The notes under the pieces were generated by a model. It was not told the origin of the DNA, did not search any database, and saw nothing but the letters and a program-made list of their open reading frames with translations. Made by a program: the position numbers and the translations under genes. This document shows, piece by piece, positions 47,532 through 58,903 of a stretch of 64,000 nt of DNA (positions within the stretch are counted from its first letter, which is position 1; each line of letters opens with the position of its first letter). Origin of the DNA: Trypanosoma brucei gambiense DAL972 (Eukaryota > Euglenozoa > Kinetoplastea > Trypanosomatida > Trypanosomatidae); the NCBI RefSeq assembly GCF_000210295.1, contig NC_026740.1:503691-567690 (forward strand), in the 5' to 3' direction.

Positions 47532-47532
47532 A
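47496..47532. repeat. (TA)n(GA)n composite microsatellite
   Basis: Allele of spacer 9. Confidence 0.9.
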
Positions 47533-48483
47533 TGGTTTTGAGACACACCACATATCAGTTCTTCAACATTACATATGTGTAAATCCATATTTACAAAAGG
47601 TACAGCTTTTGAATATCTGCATAATTATTTGAAGTATTATTATCTAATGAAATGAACAGTAGATGTCACTGAAATGCAAATAGTAATAATCCTCTGAAAG
47701 GCATAAATACTGTTTCATACAATACTCTAAAGTACTGCAGCGCTGTGCCATGAATACTTCCACAGAAGATACAACAACTAATGTGCGATAGTTAGTCATA
47801 ATGATGCCTTCCATGTGATGAACTCTGCAATACAAATCATACGTTGAACAGAAACTAAAACATTAAATACTAAATATAAATGCATGGGGGAGTGATGTAA
47901 ACTATAAGAGGGGTTATGTACGTCAAGGAAGTTTCATTAGAATACAATAATAGTTTTGAATTTTATTAAACAACTTAAAGCTTAACCACATGTGTGGAAA
48001 CAACAATCACTTCACTATAGCATTTGTAGATTAGTGATTGTTACTGAAATAAATGAAAAAAAACAAATGAAGTAAATACGGCAAGCACTGCATCCCATAT
48101 TCTGTATTCATCACTGTGTGCTGACGCGTTTGAGTAGCTTTGCCCATTGACAGAAAAAAAAAATAATAAATAAATGAAATCTCTTCTTGCATCTTGCACA
48201 AGTGTATTTCAACAGAACAAAGACGTAAAAGAAATTTTATGCTTAATATATTTACTCATTTATTTGAAGGAAAGGTACAATAGCCAAAAAACTATAAAGG
48301 TGCATGTGAGTTATACTTCATTGTCAGATAAAGTTAACTTCACAACCCTCCTGAAACACAAAAGGAAAATTAAAAGAATTACAATGAAGAAACAGAAGGA
48401 ATACAATATGTTTTTTCCAACCTCTAACATGTTATATGTAAAAGTGACGAAATGGTCTTCACAATAGGATGCTACTCATGACC

Positions 48484-50543
48484 TCATTTCCGTGTGAATG
48501 CTGGTGCATCTCGATATTTTCTCTCTTCATGATACGCTATTATAAGCTCTTTCTGTATCTTTTTATCAAATGTTATTTGATACTGGTCAATACCATCCCA
48601 AAATACTTGTGTTTCCTCAGTTTGTTGCTCAGCATCAGCGGTGTTGTTGTTCACACATCGTTGCCGCGTCTTAATCACACCACCATAAATAGCATTAACA
48701 TATATCATCTCCCATGCCATGTTACGAGAAAAGGTATCCCAATCGGAAAAATACCTTGCAATGTTTGTCATAAATTCCTGTAACTCTGAAACACTTGCTT
48801 CTTTCCTGTAATTATCTGTTATTTGAATAAGCACAATAGTCTTTGAGGCAACTCCCAGTTGTGGAAAACCATCCCGCATATCCGCAACCCTTCTAGAGCA
48901 ATCTTCCACAAAGAAAAAGCCATCCACAAAAAGCTCACTCTCCTCCAATGACCTGTAGAGCACTTTGTATTTACAGTTTCCAATTGCATTCTGTCCAGCT
49001 TCTGGTAAGAACTTTTGTTCAAAATTTTGAAACTGTTGTGGGGTCATATCTTTCAGGATGCTACGCTTGTCTTCCGTCTCTCCGAGTCTTCGGAGGTAGT
49101 TCAAATGTTTTGTGACCACACAAAAGACTCTAGGAAAGAGAAGTGAAACCAAAGCCCTTGTTTTAAGCGAGTAGGCTCCGACCTTACCGTATCTCATCAT
49201 GAATTCATGGGATGACATACTTTCCGCAACATCTGCAAACAGCGTACAGAGTATCATATTCCCAATGGCAACTGATAGAGGTCTACAGTGGTATGATTCG
49301 AGGTTTCCATATCTGCTCCTCTCCCGTACAATCTTTATTAACGATTCTGTGAAATGATTACCTTTCCATTCAAAATATTTTCCCATCATCATATCATAGC
49401 CATCTCGTCTATTACAACTGAACTGCTTAGATACCTTATTACTGCCGCCTCACGACAGCTAGCTCCATTACTGAAAACATAACGAGGCAGCGGCCCCACA
49501 AAGTCAACACGTCTCTCCACCAACATCCACTCATCCTCTAGTTCTTCCTTAACCTTCAAACGAGCATTTTCATCGAGAGTCGTATAGTTGGGAAATAGGG
49601 ACAGTTTCTTCCAGGCCACAAACGCCTTAATGTCACGTACGTCATCGCAGTTTAAAATTATCCTTGTTTGTTCCAGGTTCTTCATCCAGTACTTGTAGCG
49701 AACTCCATCTGGGGGTGCGAGGACAGTCACACCCCAAACATTTCTTGGGATCTCATAAGGCAGAGTCTCCTTAGGACTATTAATATCAAAAATAATATGC
49801 CCTCTTTTTTTTAAACGCATTTCTTCAATAACATTAGTGACGTCTTCTCTCTCGTACAATACAACCCTCCCTTCCTCATTCCCCTTCTTGTTGTATATAA
49901 GGTAAGCGTTCGCATCCGTGAAATACACAACGACATCAAGCATTCCTTCATGGAAGTGAAGTAGGGAATGAAGTAAAAATGATCCAACTCCACATGATTT
50001 TCCAATACCAGATATACCAATGACAATGTGTGTTGGTGGTGTGCTCTCTGTCTTTTGCACCCACCATGCATTTAATTTTCGTTGTATTATATACCACACA
50101 CGCATCATTTCACGACGGACGTAAATATGACCTCCATTTCCCCCATATAAACTAATGAGAGAACATTGAAATCCGCATGATGGGTTACATATCTTTGATG
50201 TAAGGACAAAGATCTCCAGGCCAGTGGGTCTCTCCTCAAGTTCCGCATCAACTTCACAATGTTCAGGAGTTATATCCACTTCTTCTTCCGTTCATATGTG
50301 TTGTGGTCTTCCAAAGAATACCTTCATACCGAGTGGCTCTTGATTATAACCTGACATCACATAACTCCACTTCGCATAATACAGAGACTCATATAACTCC
50401 TCTTCACGAGATTTCCTTTTTCCAGTTACCGATGGATTCTGCATCTGTCGTCCACCTCGTTCCTGCACTTCACCTTGTGCACGATTAAACCGTTCGTTAA
50501 ACACATTCTGAGTATTTCTCATATTGCCGTTGTTTTGAATCAT
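48484..50543 (-). pseudogene. RHS: RHS-10, RHS gene with a TGA stop and a one-base deletion
   Basis: The span is 2060 bp. Codon 84 is TGA where every other copy has TGG (Trp) in PQHIWTEEE (stop at 50292-50294). A second lesion is a one-base deletion near 49421: other copies with this cassette read CTGAGACTG and this one reads CTGAACTG, which shifts the frame at about codon 374. The pieces are therefore 1-83, then an open stretch 49389-50279, then 48484-49392 to the normal stop. Segments are CNPSCGFQ, GISGIGKS, Ala-Asn-Ala, PRNVWG, NGASCREA, AESMSSHEF and NFEQKFLPEAG. Two independent lesions make this the most decayed copy, and a simple sequencing error does not explain it. Confidence 0.88.
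50292..50294 (-). other. Premature TGA in RHS-10 (codon 84)
   Basis: TGG to TGA, seen only in this copy. Confidence 0.9.
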
Positions 50544-50590
50544 TCCTATCTCAAAATAATAACTTTAAATAGGTAATATTGTGTTACTTT

Positions 50591-50643
50591 CTGCACATAT
50601 GTGTGTGTGTGTTAAATCAAATAGTAAAATGAAGGGAATGATG
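50591..50643 (-). promoter_or_regulatory. Candidate trans-splice acceptor of RHS-10
   Basis: Pyrimidine tract, short CA repeat and AG at plus-strand 50591-50592; intact although the gene is broken. Confidence 0.45.
50600..50612. repeat. CA/TG microsatellite, short allele
   Basis: 13-bp uninterrupted TG tract. Confidence 0.85.
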
Positions 50644-53071
50644 TGTACACACTATCAAGCAACATATATATACAGTTCATGAATATCATAAACTAACAGA
50701 ACAAATTATAACCTCTCCTTACAGTTAAACCCCTTAACAACCCCTTGCATATATTGAATAGTGATGTTCAATCAATTAAATATTCTGTATGAAAGCATGA
50801 GTAATAAGATTTTTAGATATGAGAGATAACAAACACGAAATCCTAAGTGAAGAATACTACTATTTCATATAATATAATATGTATGCATATAGTATAATAT
50901 GTCATACTTTTTGAAATAATAAACAATAGTATTAATAATGAGATAAACAGAATTTACAATAATAGATTATACATTGCACACGTAATAATGAGGACAACGT
51001 ATGTCACAAAGGTTCTTAATTATAACATCGAAAGAACATTAACTCAAAGCATCAGCATATACTGCACATACAAACTGTTATTCATTATAACATCTTGGCT
51101 CCATTTCACAGCATAGACGACAATGTTTGAGTGTAAACCGTAACATACAAAACCCAACACAAATATCTTCTGTACTGTTAAATATTAGGATGGTATCTCA
51201 TCTCATTATTAAACACTTTCAACATTATCTTGTTGTCTCCTTGTTTGGGAACTCTCATCTTTGACACTAAGGAATATGTGAAGATACTAAGATCATTTAT
51301 TTTTTTATTTCCTAGTTGCATTTGCAATTGTTCACGTATTCTTTCAGTACACGCAAAAAAATTGAAAGTTTAAGGAAAATTGAATTATGAGAATAAGGAA
51401 ACAAAGGATAAATTTTCTGTGAACAATAAAATATTATATAATATCTCAAATCTTCTGCAGTGATTCACCACATGTGGAAAATATATGCAATAGTTACATA
51501 ACACTGACAACACTGAATAAAGGAATATATTCAATATACTCAATATAGTCAATATATTTAATGCAAATATTACATGGAATATAAGAAGTGTAAGGAATCA
51601 AAGGAATATAAAAAATAAAATGTAATGGAGAATGATGGAAACTTAAGATACATCTATGTGAGCATAGCGTTGTGTGAGTAGAAATCATGTGCATATTTTA
51701 TCTTAATTTTTCCCTATATTGTACTCACTCACTCGTAAAATTTAATCATGGAAATAAAGTTTAGGGAATAGTAAAGTTGTTCTTCCACTCGCGTCAAGAC
51801 ACAAATACATGCTTTCTGTCATTGGAAATCATGTGTCTTTATTAAATTGTAGTATCCAATAATGAAAAAGAAGTACTCTATTACTATATCACTCATCATT
51901 TCCTACATCCCTAAATATATCGCATATTGTCACTATACATATTCTTTTTATTTTTCATATACCAAACAACAATCATATATTATTTACTTCCTTTCTTTAA
52001 ACTGATGTCGTAATGTTCCTTTTGGAAGATACAAATAAATAATTGTACAAATATTAACACAAGAGTAATAATAGAAGAAAAGAATTACCTTAAGGAAACT
52101 ACATGGAACTTCCATTATATAAGATACTACACTTCATATAAGGGGGAAATACGTAACAGTGGTTGTATCTTTTATTTGTCCTCAGTGTATCGGCAATCCT
52201 TCAGTAGACACTGCTTTGCAACTGATTTCTTTTATGGATTAAGTTAGTCAGCAGTGTTGAGACAGGTTCCCCCGCATGAGGAGTGAAGGGACAAAACAAT
52301 ATTCCTACCTTCTAACCTATTGAACAAGAATGTCTCAAACAATATCATTTGTCCCTATTTATTTCTGCAGATGCAAATGCTATTGATGGGTGAGATACAT
52401 CTAAACAGCAACGGATATAACTATACTCATACAGTGTTTCTTTGATTTCTTCTCGTCACCACAGTTCTGTTGGGTTACAAATATATATACAGCACTCCAC
52501 TTTGTGGCTATAAGTCACTTTAATATTTGAATGAAATCCTGCTTATCGCTACTGCAATATTTCACACTCTGTGAGGGACACTGATATTTGCTTCTTTCGT
52601 CCATTTCATATTTTGATAGTTATGTAAATATCTTATGTGCAATCCATCTCCTTTCCAAAATAAATAAAAAGAAAGATAAAAGCATAAGCAATTATCGACA
52701 TAAAAACTGGAATGAGTCTCTCGGTTACACGTCGCACGCTTCTAACATATAGACATGCTGCATGTAACCTATTTTTGTTGTTTCATTCATGTGTCAGTAT
52801 GATAAAATGAAAATAGTCTCATGTTTCTCCTTGTGCTTTTGTATTGCATAAACTACTGGACTCGTCATCTCTTCCACCTATTCATCACACAGGAGTTGTT
52901 CACTTGCTTTACATATAGCATATAGTAAAAATACAAAATATCAAATTATTAAATTAATACTTCACTATAAGCAATAAAGCTTACTTGATTTTGTTTATTT
53001 CATTTATAGCTGAGTTGAATTACATATGTTAATGAAATTATTCCACTACTCAAAGATACAAGCACTTTATT

Positions 53072-53072
53072 G

Positions 53073-53111
<39 letters not shown>

Positions 53112-53112
53112 A
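53072..53112. repeat. (TA)n(GA)n composite microsatellite
   Basis: Allele of spacer 10. Confidence 0.9.
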
Positions 53113-54049
53113 TGGTTTTGAGACACACCACATATCAGTTCTTCAACATTACATATGTGTAAATCCATATTTACAAAAGGTACAGCTTTTGAATATCTGC
53201 ATAATTATTTGAAGTATTATTATCTAATGAAATGAACAGTAGATGTCACTGAAATGCAAATAGTAATAATCCTCTGAAAGGCATAAATACTGTTTCACAC
53301 AATACTCTAAAGTAATGCAGCGCTATGCCATGAATACTTCCACAGAAGATACAACAACTAATGTGCGATAGTTAGTCATAATGATGCCTTCCATGTGATG
53401 AACTCTGCAATACAAATCATACGTTGAACAGAAACTAAAACATTAAATACTAAATATAAATACATGGGGAAGTGATGTAAACTATAAGAGGGTTTATGTA
53501 CGTCAAGAAAGTTTCATTAGAATACAATAATAGTTTTGAATTTTATTAAACAACTTAAAGCTTAACCACATGTGTGGAAACAACAATCACTTCACTATAG
53601 CATTTGTAGATTAGTGATTGTTACTGAAATAAATGAAAAAAAACAAATGAAGTAAATATGGCAAGCACTGCATCCCATATTCTGTATTCATCACTGTGTG
53701 CTGACGCGTTTGAGTAGCTTTGCCCATTGACAGAAAAAAAATAATAAATAAATGAAATCTCTTCTTGCATCTTGCACAAGTGTATTTCAACAGAACAAAG
53801 ACGTAAAAGAAATTTTATGCTTAATATATTTACTCATTTATTTGAAGGAAAGGTACAATAGCCAAAAAACTATAAAGGTGCATGTGAGTTATACTTCATT
53901 GTCAGATAAAGTTAACTTCACAACCCTCCTGAAACACAAAAGGAAAATTAAAAGAATTACAATGAAGAAACAGAAGGAATACAATATGTTTTTTCCAACC
54001 TCTAACATGTTATATGTAAAAGTGACGAAATGGTCTTCACAATAGGATG

Positions 54050-56124
54050 CTACTCATGACCTCGTTTCCGTGTGAATGCTGGTGCATCTCGATATTTTCT
54101 CTCTTCATGATACGCTATTATAAGCTCTTTCTGTATCTTGTTATCAAATGTTATTTGATACTGGTCAATACCATCCCAAAATACTTGTGTTTCCTCAGTT
54201 TGTTGCTCAGCATCAGCGGTGTTGTTGTTCACACATCGTTGCCGCGTCTTAATCACACCACCATAAATAGCATTAACATATATCATCTCCCATGCCATGT
54301 TACGAGAAAAGGTATCCCAATCGGAAAAATACCTTGCAATGTTTGTCATAAATTCCTGTAACTCTGAAACACTTGCTTCTTTCCTGTAATTATCTGTTAT
54401 TTGAATAAGCACAATAGTCTTTGAGGCAACTCCCAGTTGTGGAAAACCATCCCGCATATCCGCAACCCTTCTAGAGCAATCTTCCACAAAGAAAAAGCCA
54501 TCCACAAAAAGCTTGCTCTCTTCCAATGACCTGTAGAGCACTTTGTATTTACAGTTTCCAATTGCATTCTGTCCAGCTTCTGGCAAGAACTTTTGTTCAA
54601 AAATTTGAAACTGTTGTGGGGTCATATCTTTCAGGATGCTACGCTTGTCTTCCGTCTCTCCGAGTCTTCGGAGGTAGTTCAAATGTTTTGTGACCACACA
54701 AAAGACTCTAGGAAAGAGAAGTGAAACCAAAGCCCTTGTTTCAAGCGAGTAGGCTCCGACCTTACCGTATACGCTTTCACTATGTTTCTCAACCATCAGT
54801 GTTGCAACAGTTGAAAACAGCGTACAGAGTATCATATTCCCAATGGCAACTGATAGAGGTCTACAGTGGTATGATTCGAGGTCGTCATATCTGCCCCCCT
54901 CCCGTACAATCTTCACTAAACTGTGAACCACTTTTTCACTTTTCCACGTAAAATATTTTTCCAGAATCGTTTCATACTCTTCTTTCTTCTCATTTTCTAG
55001 GCTTCTTAGGTAATCACTGATATCCTGCAGCCGGTTGGTGTAACTTTGCTCGCTGAAAACATAACGAGGCAGCGGCCCCACAACGTCAACACGTCTCTCC
55101 ACTAACCTCCACTCATCCTCTAGTTCTTCCTTAACCTTCGCACGAGCATTTTCATCGAGAGTCGTATAGTTGGGAAATAGGGACAATTTCTTCCAGGCCA
55201 CAAACGCCTTAATGTCACGTACGTCATCGCAGTTTAAAATCACATTCCAACTGAAATAGTCCTTCTCCCAATGTTTATAATAGTATGTATCCGGAGTGTT
55301 GAGTGTAGTTATTCCCCACCCAAGATATTGGGTCTCATAAGGCGGAGTCTCATCAGGTCCATCAGTATCAAAAATAATATGCCCTCTTTTTTTTAACGCA
55401 TTTCTTTAATAACATTAGTGACGTCTTTTCTCTTGTACAATACAACCCTCCCTTCCTCATTCCCCTTCTTGTTGTATATAAGGTAGGCGTCCACATCCGT
55501 GAAATACACAACGACATCAAGCATTCCTTCATGGAAGTGAAGTAGGGAATGAAGTAAAAATGATCCAACTCCACATGATTTTCCAGTCCCTGGAATACCA
55601 ATGACAATGTGTGTTGGTGGTGTGCTCTCTGTCTTTTGCACCCACCATGCATTTAATTTTTGTTGTATTATATACCACACACGCATCATTTCACGACGGA
55701 TGTAGACATTATTGTCCATTATACCACTTTCATCATTGATACCTAATTGAAACGTAGCTGATGGCCAACCCATCTTTGATGTAAGGACAAAGATCTCCAG
55801 GCCAGTGGGTCTCTCCTCAAGTTCCGCATCAACTTCACAATGTTCAGGAGTTATATCAACTTCTTCTTCCGTCCATATGTGTTGTGGTCTTCCAAAGAAT
55901 ACCTTCATACCGAGTGGCTCTTGATTATAACCTGACATCACATAACTCCACTTCGCATAATACAGAGACTCATATAACTCCTCTTCACGAGATTTCCTTT
56001 TTCCAGTTACCGATGGATTCTGCATCTGTCGTCCACCTCGTTCCTGCACTTCACCTTGTGCACGATTAAACCGTTCGTTAAACACATTCTGAGTATTTCT
56101 CATATTGCCGTTGTTTTGAATCAT
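54050..56124 (-). pseudogene. RHS: RHS-11, RHS gene with a one-base deletion beside a T run
   Basis: The span is 2075 bp against 2076 expected for a copy with the C-terminal RGHE extension, which this copy shares with RHS-2. The first frame gives 243 correct residues (GWPSATFQ segment, P-loop GIPGTGKS, Val-Asp-Ala) and stops right after KEMR. At 55385-55396 an eight-T run is followed by AACGCA where comparable copies have AAACGCA, so one A is missing. The rest of the protein (TQYLGWG, SEQSYTNRL, STVATLMVEKH, IFEQKFLPEAG) is open in another frame to 54050. An unusual pair of changes, EGGRYDD for EGSGYGN, lies after the 358-414 segment. Because the deletion abuts a homopolymer it could be a sequencing error, in which case this would be an intact gene. 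Confidence 0.8.
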
Positions 56125-56171
56125 TCCTATCTCAAAATAATAACTTTAAATAGGTAATATTGTGTTACTTT

Positions 56172-56224
56172 CTGCACATATGTGTGTGTGTGTTAAATCA
56201 AATAGTAAAATGAAGGGAATGATG
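56172..56224 (-). promoter_or_regulatory. Candidate trans-splice acceptor of RHS-11
   Basis: Pyrimidine tract, short CA repeat and AG at plus-strand 56172-56173. Confidence 0.5.
56181..56193. repeat. CA/TG microsatellite, short allele
   Basis: 13-bp uninterrupted TG tract. Confidence 0.85.
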
Positions 56225-58652
56225 TGTACACACTATCAAGCAACACATATATACAGTTCATGAATATCATAAACTAACCGAACAAATTATAACCCCTCCT
56301 TACAGTTAAACCCCTTCACAACCCCTTGCTTATATTGAATAGTGATGTTCAATCAATTAAATATTCTGTATGAAAGCATGAGTAATAAGATTTTTAGATA
56401 TGAGAGATAACAAACACGAAATCCTAAGTGAAGAATACTACTATTTCATATAATATAATATGTATGCATATAGTATAATATGTCATACTTTTTGAAATAA
56501 TAAACAATAGTATTAATAATGAGATAAACAGAATTTACAATAATAGATTATGCATTGCACACGTAATAATGAGGACAACGTATGTCACAAAGGTTCTTAA
56601 TTATAACATCGAAAGAACATTAACTCAAAGCATCAGCATATACTGCACATACAAACTGTTATTCATTATAACATCTTGGCTCCATCTCACAGCATAGACG
56701 ACAATGTTTGAGTGTAAACCGTAACATACAAAACCCAACACAAATATCTTCTGTACTGTTAAATATTGGGATGGTATCTCATCTCATTATTAAACACTTT
56801 CAACATTATCTTGTTGTCTCCTTGTTTGGGAACTCTCATCTGTGACACTAAGGAATATGTGAAGATACTAAGATCATTTATTTTTTTATTTCCTAGTTGC
56901 ATTTGCAATTGTTCACATATTCTTTCAGTACACGCAAAAAAATTGAAAGTTTAAGGAAAATTGAATTATGAGAATAAGGAAACAAAGGATAAATTTTCTG
57001 TGAACAATAAAATATTATATAATATTTTAAATCTTCTGCAGTGATTCACCACATGTGGAAAATATATGCAATAGTTACATAACACTGACAACACTGAATA
57101 AAGGAATATATTCAATATAGTCAATATAGTCAATATATTTAATGCAAATATTACATGGAATATAAGAAGTGTAAGGAATCAAAGGAATATAAAAAATAAA
57201 ATGTAATGGAGAATGATGGAAACTGAAGATACATCTATGTGAGCATAGCGTTGTGTGAGTAGAAATCATGTGCATATTTTATCTTAATCTTTCCCTATAT
57301 TGTACTCACTCACTCGTAAAATTTAATCATGGAAATAAAGTTTAGGGAATAGTAAAGTTGTTCTTCCACTCGCATCAAGACACAAATACATGCTTTCTGT
57401 CATTGGAAATCATGTGTCTTTATTAAATTGTAGTATCCAATAATGAAAAAGAAGTACTCTATTACTATATCACTCATCATTTCCTACATCCCTAAATATA
57501 TCGCATATTGTCACTATACATATTCTTTTTATTTTTCATATACCAAACAACAATCATATATTATTTACTTCCTTTCTTTAACCTGATGTTGTAATGTTCC
57601 TTTTGGAAGATACAAATAAATAATTGAACAAATATTAACACAAGAGTAATGATAGAAGAAAAGAATTACCTTAAGGAAACTACATGGAACTTCCATTATA
57701 TAAGATACTACACTTCATATAAGGGGGAAATACGTAACAGTGGTTGTATCTTTTATTTGTCCTCAGTGTATCGGCAATCCTTCAGTAGACACTGCTTTGC
57801 AACTGATTTCTTTTATGGATTAAGTTAGTCAGCAGTGTTGAGACAGGTTCCCCCGCATGAGGAATGAAGGGACAAAACAATATTCCTACCTTCTAACCTA
57901 TTGAACAAGAATGTCTCAAACAATATCATTTGTCCCTATTTATTTCTGCAGATGCAAATGCTATTGATGGGTGAGATACATCTAAACAGCAACGGATATA
58001 ACTATACTCATACAGTGTTTCTTTGATTTCTTCTCGTCACCACAGTTCTGTTGGGTTACAAATATATACACAGCACTCCACTTTGTGGCTATAAGTCTCT
58101 TTAATATTTGAATGAAATCCTGCCTATCGCTACTGCAATATTTCACACTCTGTGAGGGACACTGATATTTGCTTCTTTCGTCCATTTCATATTTTGATAG
58201 TTATGTAAATATCTTATGTGCAATCCATCTCCTTTCCAAAATAAATAAAAAGAAAGATAAAAGCATAAGCAATTATCGACATAAAAACTGGAATGAGTCT
58301 CTCGGTTACACGTCGCACGCTTCTAACATATAGAAATGCTGCATGTAACCTATTTTTGTTGTTTCATTCATGTGTCAGTATGATAAAATGAAAATAGTCT
58401 CATGTTTCTCCTTGTGCTTTTGTATTGCATAAACTACTGGACTCGTCATCTCTTCCACCTATTCATCACACAGGAGTTGTTCACTTGCTTTACATATAGC
58501 ATATAGTAAAAATACAAAATATCAAATTATTAAATTAATACTTCACTATAAGCAATAAAGCTTACTTGATTTTGTTTATTTCATTTATAGCTGAGTTGAA
58601 TTACATATGTTAATGAAATTATTCCACTACTCAAAGATACAAGCACTTTATT

Positions 58653-58653
58653 G

Positions 58654-58701
<48 letters not shown>
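58653..58701. repeat. (TA)n(GA)n composite microsatellite, long allele
   Basis: Long in both the TA and the GA part. Confidence 0.9.
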
Positions 58702-58803
58702 TGGTTTTGAGACACACCACATATCAGTTCTTCAACATTACATATGTGTAAATCCATATTTACAAAAGGGTAAAGCTTTTGAATATCTGCATAATTATTG
58801 AAG

Positions 58804-58903
58804 NNNNNNNNNNNNNNNNNNNNNNNNNNNNNNNNNNNNNNNNNNNNNNNNNNNNNNNNNNNNNNNNNNNNNNNNNNNNNNNNNNNNNNNNNNNNNNNNN
58901 NNN
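58804..58903. other. Assembly gap (100 N)
   Basis: The left flank is 2.68 kb into a spacer; the right flank is about 135 bases inside the 3' end of an RHS gene. Repeat phase predicts about 1.0 kb of real sequence here, namely the end of the spacer and the last ~45 codons of RHS-12. Confidence 0.9.

Larger units (their letters stand above)
44952..48483. other. Spacer 9
   Basis: 3532 bp without a recognised gene. The TG tract is expanded, and the minisatellite has two copies. The 67-codon ORF is intact (46825-47028). The composite tract is at 47496-47532. The block 47700-47930 matches the variant also seen in spacer 3. Confidence 0.85.
50544..54049. other. Spacer 10
   Basis: About 3.5 kb without a recognised gene. 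The 67-codon ORF is broken by the same TGA as in spacer 3 (near 52515). The composite tract is at 53072-53112. Confidence 0.85.
56125..58803. other. Spacer 11, left part before a gap
   Basis: 2.7 kb without a recognised gene. The 67-codon ORF is intact (57982-58185). The last 40 bases before the gap contain two single-base oddities (GGGTAAAGC for GGTACAGC, and ATTATTGAAG for ATTATTTGAAG), typical of a low-quality contig end. Confidence 0.85.

Noticed and set aside
11585..50294. Reassigned stop codons (TAG or TGA read as an amino acid, as in some trypanosomatids)
   Set aside because: The normal end of the gene is itself TGA or TAG, the in-frame stops occur only in some copies at positions that are Trp in others, and broken copies also have frameshifts. 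Ordinary pseudogene lesions fit better.
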